DNA of 64,000 nucleotides from Portulaca oleracea (GCA_029582165.1 CM055874.1:32425383-32489382); one strand, 5' to 3'; positions 1 through 15,847 are shown, counted from the first letter of the stretch. Translations and numbers: made by a program. The notes: generated by a model not told the origin, from the letters alone.

Positions 1-2836
1 TTATTTATTTGATCTGTTTTGTTAAATAATTGTGTAATTTTATTTTCCTAAAATTTGTAATTAGGGGAAATTAATTGTAATCTTGTTCTTGGGTGTAAAT
101 ATGTGTAAATTATTAATTGTTATGTGTAATTTGTTTACTTGATATGTGTAATTTTATGTAATAAATTGTAATTAGATTTAGGTTGTAATAGTTGATTATT
201 AGGTTTGAAAGTGATTCTTTAATATTCTTTATTTTCTTTACATGAATCGTTAGACCACAATATTATTGTATGTACGAATTTGGAAATTTATTTACCTAGG
301 TTAATTCTTGAATTTTAGTTATATAAATCGTTATGTTCTTTATTGTTCTTTAAAAGTAAATCTTGTTAAGTTTGTTAAATAAATTAGTTAACCTACTAGA
401 AGTTGAAATCTTGTTAATAAAATCTTGAATTCTTGAATAGTAGTTAAGAAATTTACATATTGATCTCTTTTAAAAGTTATCCATGATTAAGTTGTTAAGT
501 GAATTAAATTTGTTTAACTATTAAAAGTTCAATTTTTGTTAGTAATTCACGTTTCCTGTTAAATCTTGATTCTTGAAAATTAATTAGGTTTCTTGTTTCA
601 TTAAGTTAAATATTGTATGTTCTTTTATTTTTAGGACTCATTCATGTTAGGGTTTAGATAACATTATTATTGTATGCACAAATCTTTAAAGTATAATTAT
701 CTAGATTAATTCTTGAATCGTTAGTTAAATATTCATATGTTCTTTAAATTCTCTTAGGGTTCATTCATGTTAATTTCATGTGTAATCTTGATTAAATAAG
801 TGAGTTGGTTAAATTACTAAAAAGGAATTCGATTCTTGTTATTAATTCTTGATTCTTGATTATTTTCCCTTGTTATAACTTATTTGTAAATAATCCATGC
901 TTTAATCGTTAAAATCTTGGTCAAGTAATTTATGTTTTAAGTAATTTTTTTTATTTCTTTTATGACTTTAGGGTTGATTAAATTTATTAAAGTGTCTTTC
1001 ATGTTTTCTAAATTAAGTTTACTTCTACAAGTTTAATTGTTGGACCTAAGTTGAGTTGGACTTCCTACCTTAGACCCTAAGTATCGTTTTAAGCCCAAGT
1101 TAGAACCCAAGACCTTTTTGGTAAAGGTTAGAACCAAAATAACAAATTAATTAATAACCGTTAACGGGACAGTTTTGTTAGTGTCTAAAGATCGGGTTGC
1201 CACGGCTAGTGTAGTTACCTTTTCATCAAACCCTTTGAACTGGAGGTTCCCTTAGATGTTAGGAACCATAGGAATTTTACGGATTGAACGTTTGATTTGT
1301 ATAGCCCGAGTTATAACCATTTTACCGGAACCTGTCAGATCTGGACCAATGGGAAAGACGGGTGTTTTTGAGGTCCTTCGGGACTGAGTTGGGCTTAACC
1401 ATCAACATAGAAGTTTTAGTAGACATCCCCAGGTTTCCGAAAAGTCCAGAACCAGCCCCGTAGGATGTCGGGAAGTCGAGTTGTGACTCGTTTTATATGA
1501 ACGTTATAATCTGTCCTCTGCTTGCTTCTTTTTATAATAATTGTTGAGTGAAAATAATATGTGATCTTGTTATGTGTTTTCTTAGAGATGTTAAGTGTAA
1601 TTTCGTAAATGTTAGGAACCTAAGTGTTCCTAGGGGATGGGTTAGGTAGTTGATAGTTAATACTAACCTCGTTAGAACGCGTTTTGATTAGATAATTACT
1701 TTTATTCTAGGCCCGAGTTAGTGCGAGACGTTAGTGAGCTCAAGTGTGTTCTTCTCTTGCTGTGCTGTGAAGTATATCAGGTAATTGTCTATGCTCTAAT
1801 CCCCACCGGGATGCTCTTTAAATGTGTTTTGATGTTTTATAATATATTTTGAGAATTGCATCCCGAAAGGGGACTTTTGTGGAAATACGACCATCTGTTT
1901 TGATAATCTTCTTTTTGGTTCGATTGTGGTTTTTGGTTTATTTGAGTTGAGAAATTGGGTGGTCTTTTATTCGAAGTTTTGTTAATGGTTTTGATAACTT
2001 GGGATGGTTTGACTTGAGAGTTGTGAGCTGAGTTTGAATAATATACTAAATAATTCCAGTGGAAACGTTAAGCGGGTTTCGGGGGATAACTTTGTTGCGC
2101 AGTGTAACAACTGCGAGGTTATGGACAGAGATCAGGGCTTCCTTCCCTGATATAGGATAGTATTTGATGCCTTTGGTAGGCGATGTTTTTGATGCCTTTG
2201 GTAGGCGATATTATTTATGCCTTTGGTAGGCGATGTTCTTGATACCTTTGGTAGGCGATGTTTATGCCTTTGGTAGGCGATGTTCTTGATGCCTTTGGTA
2301 AGCGATGTTTATGCCTTTGGTAGGCGATGTTCTTGATGCCTTTGGTAGGCGATGTTACTTTAAGGGATTTGGTATCCCGCCCGCACATTAAAATATGGAT
2401 TGGATGGGTTGAGGAAAACAGTTAAGGGTTAAAGGTTTGTAAAACGTTTGATTTGATCCCTCTCCCTAAAATGAATTGAAATGAACTTAAATTGTTTTTA
2501 ACGTTAGGGGTAGACATTATTGAGATTTCCCCCTCATTTTCTGAAATGTTTTGTTTTCAGGTGAAGATCTAAATGTTGGGGACGGGAATTAGAAGTGAGG
2601 ACGACGAGTCTAGAAGTCCTTACATCTCCTTATATTGTTTTCGTCATGAATTCTTAAAGTTTGTTGAGTTGTTAGTAGTTGCCGTTAGCAGACAGTTGTG
2701 TTTTCCTTTCTCGCCTTGTATTCCTTCGGGGATACGGCAGTGACGCCCAAACTAAATTTGAAGTCTTCCGCTAAGTTTTGTCTGTTAACGTTAGTTTGAC
2801 TTTGACTTTCTATAATTGAATTTCCGGGGCGTTACA
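1..2836 (-). mobile_element. Long LTR (copy A), truncated by window start, inverse of copy B
   Basis: The right edge reads CCGGGGCGTTACA. The preceding sequence is the reverse complement of 12610 onward: nearly identical over the terminal 70 bp and recognisable over about 2.8 kb. The orientation is set from copy B, whose left end TGTAACGCCCCG resembles gypsy-type LTR starts, so this copy reads on the minus strand. The outer end lies outside the window. The first base after it (2837) is inside pararetroviral coding sequence, so the element landed in the viral insert. No gag or pol coding sequence is present. It could be a solo LTR or the edge of a full element to the left. Confidence 0.75.
2166..2356. 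repeat. Tandem GCCTTTGGTAGGCGATG repeats inside LTR copy A
   Basis: Eight near-identical copies of a core CCTTTGGTAGGCGAT follow each other at 20-26 bp spacing, separated by short GTTTTTGAT or GTTTAT linkers. The homologous part of copy B (around 13090-13110) has essentially one unit, so the array expanded in copy A or contracted in copy B. Confidence 0.85.
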
Positions 2837-3317
2837 AGAAGGAACCTCTTCTCCACCTCAAAAGATTAAAGAAGAAGGATCATCTTCTTCACCAGTGCCG
2901 AATACCAAAACAGAACCCCAGAATGATATTAAACGAGATATTATCAAGGGAAAAGCATCAAACCCCTCTCTTGAAAAAGAGAAAGATATGTTAATATGTC
3001 AAGCTAGAACTCTAGCTCAAAGACCTGTTATTCAAATCACAGGCGAAAGAATTATTCAAAGGATATCCCAAATAGATATTAATGATCCATTTTATGTGGA
3101 ATATAGAAAAATCAATGAAATTGCCTACACCACACTTTCAGAATTTCCCAACCTATTTTACACCACAGGAGAATCCAATTTTCCCAGAATTATCGCTACA
3201 AAAGGTGACCCTGATCTCATATACCAGTTTTACAAATATGGATACCTCGATCTTGTATATTCAGACAAAGATTTAACCCAACTTTCCAAATTCCCTCCTA
3301 TTATCATAGAAAAATAA
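2837..3317 (+). pseudogene. Pararetroviral ORF, 3' part only
   Basis: The reading frame is open from the LTR border to the TAA at 3315-3317. The true start is lost to the insertion; the first annotatable codon at 2895 is GTG, so no real start is visible. The N-terminal part is Ser/Lys/Glu rich and the rest is a compact domain I do not recognise. The stop overlaps the next ATG by one base (TAATG), a spacing used for coupled translation in caulimovirids. The function is unknown. Confidence 0.5.
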
Positions 3318-3751
3318 TGGATTTCAGATCAATGACCATGAGAGATATCTATGTAAAATTTTTCGTAATCCCACCGGAAAAAGATGAGACTACAAAAGAA
3401 CTTTTTCCAATTATATCCATGATTGAAGTTGGAAATATAGCAGATGGATACCAGCTTGAAGGAACATTATCCAGACCCTACAAACCATTCAAGTTCAATT
3501 TATCAGGAATACAATACAAAAGAATCAGCGGAGCTATTGCAGTCAGAAATCTTAGCGGCAAATATTTTGGAGATGGATACAAAACACTTTACTGTACTAA
3601 AGAAAAGGATCTGATTATTATCACCAAAAAAGGAGTCAAGTCAAATCATTTCGACGACTCAATATTTGATTTTTACAAAAATCTTGCACCTGAAAAATTC
3701 AAGAGTAGCAGTACAGTGCAGAGAAAGTATGCAGATTATTTTAGTAAATGA
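3317..3751 (+). CDS. Pararetroviral ORF of unknown function, 144 aa
   Basis: The ATG overlaps the stop of the preceding ORF, and the frame is open for 144 codons to TGA. The product is a mixed alpha/beta-looking basic protein with no motif I can name. It precedes the viral promoter region, so it would be the last ORF before the intergenic region in the circular map. It has no internal stop, unlike most old insertions, but whether it is expressed is unknown. The family assignment rests on context only. Confidence 0.45.
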   Translation: MDFRSMTMRDIYVKFFVIPPEKDETTKELFPIISMIEVGNIADGYQLEGTLSRPYKPFKFNLSGIQYKRISGAIAVRNLSGKYFGDGYKTLYCTKEKDLIIITKKGVKSNHFDDSIFDFYKNLAPEKFKSSSTVQRKYADYFSK

Positions 3752-3881
3752 AGAAGACAAAAATCCAATAATTTGAAATCTATGAAGAGTCAAAATCAGG
3801 CTACAGGAAACCCACACCTGGCAGCAATGTTTACACAAATATAGATGAGTCACCAAGATAAGATGATATTTTGAAGCAAAA

Positions 3882-3939
3882 TGACGCATGCAGTGATGTA
3901 ATAAGGGAAAGTTATGTTTAGAATTCCCATCTATAAATA
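3882..3939 (+). promoter_or_regulatory. Pararetroviral promoter: as-1-like motif plus TATA box
   Basis: TGACG at 3882 and TGATG at 3894 lie 12 bp apart, the spacing of the as-1 element of caulimovirus full-length transcript promoters, where bZIP (TGA) factors bind. TATAAATA follows at 3932-3939. Transcription would then start near 3965. An AATAAA is at 4084-4089, downstream of that start, as expected for a terminally redundant pregenomic RNA. Activity is inferred from motifs only. Confidence 0.5.
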
Positions 3940-4425
3940 GATGCATAAGGAGTATGTTAGGGGCAGGTTTTGAGTGCGTGATTTAAAGTATGTTTTGAGT
4001 GTTTGAGTGCTTGAGTGTTTCTCTATTTGCGTGTTTAAAGCTTTGTAAAAATGTTCTAAGTTCTTCCCTTTTGGGAAAGCAGTAATAAAATAAGTGTGTT
4101 TTTATAAATTTCCAATATCTTTATAACTTTCAAATTCTGAGAGTAAGAGAGATTGTGAGGTTAGTAGGCCGAAGTAAGACCAGTAAGACCTGAAGAGAAG
4201 GCGTGGCGGCAGGCTCAACAATTTCCAGACTCTCCATATTTCAGAAGAAGAAAGGTATAAATTTATTTTGAAATTTATAAATTCAGTTTATTTTATTCTG
4301 CAAGTACCAATATAAACTCTTGAACGTAATCACGTTAAAGTTAAAATTGTTAAGACTCTAATTTGCACTCTACAAAATAGTTTTAAATCTTTTTCTACAA
4401 AAAGTTGCCAAACCCTTGAGATTGA

Positions 4426-4438
4426 TGGTATCAGAGCC
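4426..4438 (+). other. Primer-binding site for initiator tRNA-Met
   Basis: TGGTATCAGAGCC matches the complement of the 3' end of plant initiator tRNA-Met, the minus-strand primer used by caulimovirids and many retrotransposons. It lies downstream of the TATA box and poly(A) signal and just before the next ORFs, where a pararetrovirus places it. Confidence 0.7.
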
Positions 4439-4464
4439 AAGAGAACGTATTAAAAAGCAATAAA

Positions 4465-4686
4465 ATGAATGAACAACATGATAAATATGTTTATAAACGA
4501 ACTTTGAATATGAATTTAGAAGAATTTATAATTGAAATTGGAATTGGAATATATGATATAGAAGGATTAATAAGTTTAATAAAATATTTAATTCAAAACA
4601 AACAACAATGTTTATTTTTCTCTACAAAAATCCTATTCGTAGCTGAAAAATTGTTTGAATTATATACATCTTGTTCAAAGAATTAA
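4465..4686 (+). CDS. First short ORF after the pararetroviral primer site, 73 aa
   Basis: An ATG opens 27 nt after the primer site and the frame runs 73 codons. The product is rich in Ile, Leu and Lys, with no recognised domain. Its TAA at 4684-4686 is one base away from the next ATG, which suggests coupled translation. It is assigned to the viral insert from position only. Confidence 0.35.
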   Translation: MNEQHDKYVYKRTLNMNLEEFIIEIGIGIYDIEGLISLIKYLIQNKQQCLFFSTKILFVAEKLFELYTSCSKN

Positions 4687-4687
4687 T

Positions 4688-5023
4688 ATGCAATCAACAA
4701 CTAATATAAATAAAGAAGGAGATATAATACCTGGACAAACATTTAATTTACCAGAATTAAAGTTTTATACTATCCAAGAAACATGGGAATTTTTGAGATC
4801 TTTTAATTTAACAACCAGAAGCTATAGAATGGATATGTTAAATCTAAAGAAATCCAGATATTTATATTTAGTAAGTTTACCATCTAGTGTTCATAGAACT
4901 ACACTTAATCTAATTAAAGACCAAATAGCATTATTAGAAAAAACGTTTGAATATTCAATTTGGATTGAACCGAATAAAAATTTAAGAGACTCACAAATAA
5001 CATATTTAACAGGCGAAGAATAA
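4688..5023 (+). CDS. Second short ORF after the pararetroviral primer site, 111 aa
   Basis: I choose the ATG at 4688, one base after the preceding stop; an in-frame extension to a GTG-type codon upstream is not convincing. The 111-residue product has a charged middle section and no domain I can name. After its stop the sequence becomes AT-rich and loses viral character. Confidence 0.35.
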   Translation: MQSTTNINKEGDIIPGQTFNLPELKFYTIQETWEFLRSFNLTTRSYRMDMLNLKKSRYLYLVSLPSSVHRTTLNLIKDQIALLEKTFEYSIWIEPNKNLRDSQITYLTGEE

Positions 5024-7175
5024 AATATATAACATTTTAATAAAACTAATACGTACCTAAAATTGGCTTGCCGACAGCGTAATAATCAGCAAATGTTTAT
5101 ATCAAAAATTATTGATCAATAGTTAAAGTATTAAATACAAACAGTGAAAATACTATTCAAACAGTAAAACTACTGTGCAAACAGTAAATGAATTAAATGC
5201 AAATAGTAACAAACCCGTTTTCGACCCGTAACCCGAAATGACCCAAAACAACGAAAAGACCAAAATGTCCAACCCAAAAACTACCCGTTCTGACCCGTTT
5301 GACACCTCTACCCACAGCCTTGCTAATGTCTTCTGGGCCAGATTGCATACTGGGCTGGGCTTATGGTTCTGGGAGATGAGCAAGGTCGCATGACCTTGCT
5401 ATTTGGCTAAGCTAACTTCAAACGGCCATAATTCCTTCATTCGAACTCTGATTTTGGCATTTCAAAAGGTGTTGGAAAGCTTATGATGTGTAATTTAATC
5501 TCATCAAAAAAAAATTGGGCCAACGAGACTTGTGGAAAAAATGAGATTCGAAATAGAAGGGCGAAAAATGAAGGCTTTTGTGGTGGGTTGACCCGGTAGC
5601 TTTTGATTGAGGAAGGCCCAGTGGCTTTTGAGGAAGGCTCATTGGCTTTGCTTTCCTTCTAGGTTGTAGCCTCCTTTCTTGTTGAGTCCAGTTTGTACAC
5701 TTATCTCGGTACAAAATCTGGTGTCTACAGAGAGCCCCCACTTTGATAGAGTCTGAATAGGACGAAGGTCAAAGTAGCCTGAAGTACTGATGACCCTTTT
5801 AAGATGATGTTGGTAACCAGGAGAGTGGTGTTGTCGGTGCTTTTTCATTGGCGACCGGAAGATGGACAATGTCGGTGCTCTTTTAACGACAATCGGAAGG
5901 CGGATGGAGTTGGTGCTCTTTTAATAGTGACCGGAAAGCGGATGATGTTGGTGCTCTTTTAACGACGACCGGAAGATAGATATTGTCGGTGCTCTTTTAA
6001 TAGCGACCGGAAGATGAATGTCAGCGCTCTGTTAATGGAAGCTAGAAGATAATGGCGGCTTATTGGTTATACCGACGATTGTCGCTGTTAGACAAAACAT
6101 GTCATTTCACCAAGTCTTTCAACTCATTCTTTCATATTATTTGGGTCTCAACACCAAGCATTTCCCCCTGTTAAAATTAGAATTTACTTTCCTTATTTCA
6201 GTGAATACTAAAAGTTTACAGTAGCTTTTAATTTCACTTTTAATTGCAGCTTTTAAAAGGAAAGGCGATCGGCAGAATCAACAAGAATATTAACTTAAGT
6301 ACACAATAAAACCTTATGAAATAAAATACATTATCTGATTAGACATTGTCTTGTTTTGTCATCCATGTTTTAGAGTCAGAAGGTATTACGAGTATGATAA
6401 GCATGGAACCAATTCAGGGCGTTGATCAGTTGGTCCCTAGCTCAGTACAGCATGAAAACCAATCTTTCTGGCTTACCCCTTACAACCTCTTATGAAAGGA
6501 TTTCGGGGGCAGCAGGATGCTGAATTTAACAGGATAAAGTTTAAATTCTTCCTGTATGTAACAGCATAACAAATTCCTCCTCTTCTTTGAAGATTTTCCC
6601 TTGATGCCACAGATTATTCCCCACTACAACTGGTCTATTTGTTCATTCTTTGTACTTGTAATTCTCATTGTTTGTGTGGTTGAGGGAGCATCTGTAGGAT
6701 GTTTCTATTCAAGAATCAATAAAACATTGCCGAGTTTTTGCTTGTGTCGATGCATTTTAGTTTCAAGTATTTAGGCAATACAGGCCTCATGACTTCAATC
6801 CAACCCGGTCCCGAGGCTGCATATTCAAAGAAAATCAGCCACTATGGATCCTGCCGATACAGAATATTGGTAAGTACAATCTTAAAACTCACAGCCCAGG
6901 TCACAACACAAAGCCAAACCAATCACTAGCTCATAATAGGTGGCAACTTGGGGGTAAAATATGGGAATTTCAAACTAGACAGATACCCAAGCCAAAAGCC
7001 ATAATTCATAAGCACAAAGCAATTCAAGTCACAATTGAATCTGATCCAGGAAACTATAAGAAATACAATAGTCACAAATCAAAAGTCAGCTATCTGTCCA
7101 TTTCAATAAAGAAACATTCTCAAGACATCCATCTGTGTCCAAGAATCCTACCAGAGCACAGCACAGACTACCTGT
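5024..7175. other. Intergenic region downstream of OTC
   Basis: No gene is supported here. It holds AT-rich sequence, a stretch rich in ACCCGTT/ACCCGAA motifs (5210-5310) typical of degraded plant repeats, a minisatellite (5833-6055), and presumably the 3' UTR of OTC just above 7100. Short ORFs on both strands lack codon structure or homology. Confidence 0.5.
5833..6055. repeat. 38-bp minisatellite, about six units
   Basis: Units start with GTCGGTGCTCTTTTAA or a close variant and contain CGACCGGAAG. The inner units are 38 bp long and the last ones diverge and shorten. The unit length is not a multiple of three and no ORF spans the array. Confidence 0.85.
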
Positions 7176-11090
<3,915 letters not shown>

Positions 11091-11299
11091 TGTTGCACAG
11101 CTTTTGTATTCTCTTAGTCTTGTGTTGTATTGTAATGGAAGAAAAAACTCGACTGTGTTTGTGTGTGTGTTTGTGTTCAAGTGAGAATCAATCAATCAAA
11201 GTGATGGTGAAGCAGTGGACACTTGTGGCTGTGTACCTGTTGCCATCCACTTGGAAGATTATATTTAGGGAAACTGGGCTGCTTCTTTCCATCAAAAAC

Positions 11300-11616
11300 T
11301 ATTTGGGATTTAACCCATTCACTTCAGGTTGGGGCAATTCCCCCCCTTGGAGCCTATTAAAATTTATGGATACCTTCACTTTATTAAAATTAGTCAGTTT
11401 TTATTTAAATTTATCAAAAATTATCAAGGTTAAAAAATAAAAAAAAATTAATTTTGATATATCAACGTAAATTTGTCAAAAGTTATCAAAATTTAACTTT
11501 TACTCAACTACTTCTTATTGATGAATTTGACACATCAAATATTTATTTATTCAAGTTTCAAAAACACCCCTGCTCTATTCATCATATTGCACCTATTTTA
11601 GATTTACCATAATTAT
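11300..11616. repeat. AT-rich dispersed repeat, inverted copy at 17345-17540
   Basis: The reverse complement of about 11350-11530 aligns with 17345-17540, sharing blocks built on TTTTGATAAATTTA and AAATTAACTTTT. It is non-coding. The two copies lie on either side of the solo LTR, and they are probably copies of an AT-rich MITE whose ends I cannot define. Confidence 0.55.
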
Positions 11617-11892
11617 CTCCGTCCCAAAATATTTGTCCCTTTTGATTTAGCACGCATTTTAAGAAAAAACAACAATTTAATCTCAATTAGCAATAAAATA
11701 TTAATAATACCCTTAATTTTAAATTCAACACTACTATTTATATTTTTTCCTCTCATATTTAAAAACTTTTAAAATTCAAACTAAGGTTATTTTAGTAATT
11801 TCAATAAAATAAAATTTCCATTTTAGGAAAGTGGACATAATTTTGGGACATCCAAAAATGGAATAGTGGACAAATAATTTGGGACGGAGGGA
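11617..11892. mobile_element. Stowaway-like MITE
   Basis: The ends CTCCGTCCCAAAAT and TTTGGGACGGAGGGA form an inverted repeat of the Tc1/mariner-derived Stowaway type. The interior is about 250 bp of AT-rich, non-coding sequence. A TA duplication is not clean, since the outermost bases have diverged. Confidence 0.75.
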
Positions 11893-12609
11893 CCCCTTCT
11901 TCAACGCCATTCCAAGTCTCCAATGGAGGAAAAATCTTTGGTAGCTTTGTCTAGCTACACAAGATTAACTCTCAAGCACACACGTTTAAACAGTCTACTC
12001 ATCAATAAACAATTGAAAGGACTAATAAAGCTTCAATTGATTAAAACGCTTAACACTATTATGTAAAACCCTCTTAATAATTTTCATATTTAAACTATGA
12101 TTACAAATAACAGTAATTTATGGGGAAATTTATATGTGAGTTTACGTGTATCAAAGAAACTCGGTTCTGGAAGATAACATAAAATATCGGTACTATGTGA
12201 TAAGAGGCAGATGAGAGATAACATTTTGGTAGTAATTATTGGTAAAAAAAACAAGTTAAGTGCGTAAAAATATACTTGTCTTTGTTGATCAAGTTTACAA
12301 GCACATGAAAATATGAAAATAGAGTTTTCGAGTTTTTTTTTTTTACCAACCAAAGAAATTTGTGAGTTTTAAATTGAGCAAAAATTTTCTAAAAATACAT
12401 ATAGATGACACCACCAATGTAGCAACAAAACCAAACAAAATTCAGCTCAATACCCATCAAATTAATTAAAGGATCGGAGAAGGAAAATTGTTAATATGAC
12501 TTGTAGGTGGTATTTTAGGAGCTATTATTCAAATAAAACAAAAACCACTCATCCTCACCACCACCCACAAGAATGCAACCCATAATTTTAATATCTATGA
12601 GAATGCAAC
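11893..12609. other. Unassigned AT-rich spacer
   Basis: No gene, clear repeat end or RNA structure is visible between the Stowaway-like element and the solo LTR. The last five bases are the left GCAAC target duplication of that LTR. Confidence 0.4.
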
Positions 12610-15600
12610 TGTAACGCCCCGAAAATTCAACTATAGAAAGTCAAAGTCAAACTAACGTTAACAGACAAAACTTAGCGGAAGACTTCAAATTTAGTTTGGG
12701 CGTCACTGCCGTATTCCCGAAGGAACACAAGGCGAGAAAGGAAAACGCAACTGTCTGCTAACGGTAACTACTAACAACTCAAAACAGAACTTTAAGACAT
12801 CATACCGAAAACAAAATAAAAAGATTCAAGGACTTCTAGACTCGTCGTCCTCACTTCTAATTCCGTCCTCAAGATTCGATCTTCACCTGAAAACAAAACA
12901 TTTCAAAAATGAGGGGGAAATCTCAATAATGTCTACCCCTAACGTTTAAAACAGTTTAAGTTCATTTCAATTCATTTTGGGGAGAGGGAACAAGTCAAAC
13001 CATTTCTCAAACCTTTAACCCTTAACTGTTTTCCTCAACCCATTCAATCCATATTTTAAGTCGCGGGCGGGATATCAAATCCCAAAAGAACATTGCCTAC
13101 CAAAGGCATCATAACAACTATCCTATATCAGGGATGCAACCCTGATCTCCTGGCACATAACCCATACAGGCATCGAATCCTGATCTCGGAGTTATCACCC
13201 GCATGAATATTAGCCTCTCAAAGGCATCAAACAACAACCCGCTTTATGTTTCCACTTTGAATTACTAATTCATTATTCACACTCATCTCGCAACTCTCAA
13301 GTCAAACCCAACCCAGATTATCAAAACCAATAATAAAACCGTTGATAAAAGATCATCCAATTTCCCAACTCAATAAAATCAAAGCACAAACAAAAACAAT
13401 CAGTTATCCAAAGCAGATGGTCACATTTCCACAAAAGTCCCCTTTCGGGATGCAATTCTCAAAACATATTAGAAAACATTAAAATACATTTAAAGAGCAT
13501 CCCGGTGGGGATTAGAGCATAGACATTACCTGATATACTTCACAGCACAGCAAAAAGAAGAACACACTTGAGCTCACTAACGTCTCGCACTAACTCGGCC
13601 TAGAATAAGAATAATTATCTAATCAAAACGCGTTCTAACAAAGTTAGTGTTAACTATCAACTACCTAACCCATCCCCTAGGAACTCTTAGGTTCCTATCA
13701 TTTATGGTTTACACTTAACACATTCAAGGAACAAGTTCACACATAACATTTACTCAACAATTTTTCATAAATAAAAGCAAACAGAGGACAGATTATAACG
13801 TTCACATAAAACGGGTCACAACTTGACTTCCTGACATCCTATGGGTCTGGTTCTGGACTTTTCGGAAACCTCGGGATGTCTACTAAAACTCTTAAGTTGA
13901 CGACTAAGCCCATATCAGCCTCGAAAGACTCTAAAAGTACCAAAACTTCCAACTGGTCCAGTTCCGACAGGTTCTGGTAAAACGACTATAACTCAAGCTA
14001 TACAAATCAAAAGTCCGTTCCGCAAAATTCCTATGAAAGCTAACATCTAAGGGAACCTCCAGTTCAAAAGGTTCGATCAAAGAACGACTATAACTCTCAT
14101 GGTGATCCGTTCTTTAGACACTAACAAAACCGTCCCGATCCCGGTTCCCATATAATCAATAATTTCGGTTCTAACTTTCACCAATCGGTCTCAAGGTTCC
14201 TATTTGGGCCTAAAATAGTAGTTAATGTTAAAGTTTCTAACCTAATCCAACCAAGGTCTATACTTCATAATTTTTATAATCAATCTAAGAAAAACGACTT
14301 TAATTCTCCCAACACCATAATACCAATCAAGTACAACTCTTACTAATACATCCAATATATTATTTATAATAGGAAACCTAATACAAGAAAAAAAAATAGT
14401 GGAACATAATTGTAAAATAAAAGTATAGTGGAACATAATTGTAATACACACCTTTCGTCATTAAAACATACTAGTAATTAATAATAACTCATAAGTCTCA
14501 CATTTAATTTGCAAAAATAAAGGAGCTCAGATTAAATGTTCTAATCGACTCCAATGAGACGTAGGTAATACTACTACCCTAACATGCTTGGCATAAATTT
14601 ATCAAATAATACAACTTGTAGTCCTAATACTTCATAAGACCAGGTTTCATCCTCATATTACAAGCAAGCACTTCAAATCTATTTCCATGAATAACTCCAA
14701 TCAAACTTGATGCATGATTTACATGAACATACCCATACTCATCACATATAATCACATAAAGTAATAATTTAACTACACAATTACCTACTTAATAAAACAT
14801 AGTATAACCATCAAGGACGTACACATGAAATAAACTATATTAATCATATAATAGTACCTAAATCATTTACCAAAATTATTTAACTTACAAGGGCATAATA
14901 TCCTAATAATATGTATAATAATTGAAAGCAAGAATTAAGAACCGCACACAGTAACATGCAGAACTAAGAAAAGGGTTTACGTATGGGCTTGCTGGACAAA
15001 ACGGGCGGCGGTCGGAGCTACGGTGACGTTGTTGGCGGAGGGTGCGTCGGGGTGGTCGTCGGACGGTGGCCGGAGTCGTCGCAACGTTGGTGGGATCGCG
15101 GTGGTGGTCGGAGTCAAACACAGCAGCCACGACAAGCAACAACAACAGTAGCAACGTCTTCTCGATCTGGGTGGTGTTGACGGCGGCTGCGGCGAGGATG
15201 GTGCGGCGTTGGTGGTGGCGAGGCGAGCGGTAGCGTCGAGTCCAACTGAGAGAGAGAGACAGAGGGAAAGCGAACGAAAGAGAGAGGAGAGAAAAGAACG
15301 GTGGTGGTGTGGTGGTTGCCGGTGGTCGGCGCGGCTGCTGGGTGGTGGACGGCAAAGAGGAGAGCAAGGAGGGAGAGAGAGAGGGGAGAGAGGCTAGGGT
15401 TTTAGGTTGTTATTAGGGTTTTTGAGAGGAGGGAGGTTTTTATATTAAACACATATCTAGGCCCAATTAGTATATTCTTAATCTTAACCCAACCCAAAAC
15501 TAAAATCTGATTTTTTTTTCTAAAAACAAACTAATAATAATAATAATAGTAATACTAATAATAACACTAATAATAATAGCATTAATAATAATCACATAAC

Positions 15601-15847
15601 AAATAGTATTCACGTAATTATTCATATAACACAATAATATTAATAGTAATACCAATAATAAAAAAAGAGTAAAACTAATAATACTAGACGCACAAAAATT
15701 ACCGATATACCCTTGTTAGTCCCTCACGAACCTACGAGCTCAAGTGTTAGCAAAAATAAACACAAACGAATAATAATAAATAACAAAACAAACCTAATTT
15801 ACTAACGACGTCACGGTCAACATCTTTGGATCTTTCGGGGTTTTACA
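12610..15847 (+). mobile_element. Complete solo LTR (copy B), 3238 bp, 5-bp target duplication
   Basis: It begins TGTAACGCCCCGAAA and ends TTTCGGGGTTTTACA, a TG...CA LTR with a 15-bp imperfect inverted end. It is flanked by GCAAC at 12605-12609 and again at 15848-15852, an exact 5-bp target duplication, so this is one LTR left after recombination of a full element. The length and the TGTAACGCCCC start would fit a long-LTR gypsy lineage such as Tekay; that is inference. The GC-rich 14980-15400 segment belongs to the LTR and is not treated as a gene. Confidence 0.88.

Larger units (their letters stand above)
2837..5023 (+). mobile_element. Endogenous pararetrovirus fragment (Caulimoviridae-like)
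   Basis: The arrangement is that of the intergenic junction of a caulimovirid genome. Two short ORFs overlap by TAATG. After them come an as-1-like motif, a TATA box, a polyadenylation signal and a 13-nt match to the 3' end of initiator tRNA-Met, and then two further short ORFs open just after the primer site. No reverse transcriptase, protease or movement domain is in this fragment. LTR copy A truncates the left side, and recognisable viral sequence fades after 5023. The genus cannot be decided. This is an old integrated copy and not a complete genome. Confidence 0.6.

Noticed and set aside
2166..2356. Regular repeats considered as a CRISPR array
   Set aside because: Spacers are only a few bases, all alike, and the sequence is a plant LTR.
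11091..11195. Upstream start of OTC giving 35 additional residues
   Set aside because: The extension reads through likely 5' UTR and the transit-peptide pattern begins at the ATG at 11090.
14903..15400. GC-rich overlapping ORFs on both strands
   Set aside because: They lie inside the solo LTR, are low-complexity (GGTGGT, GAGAGA) and occur on both strands at once; no domain is present.
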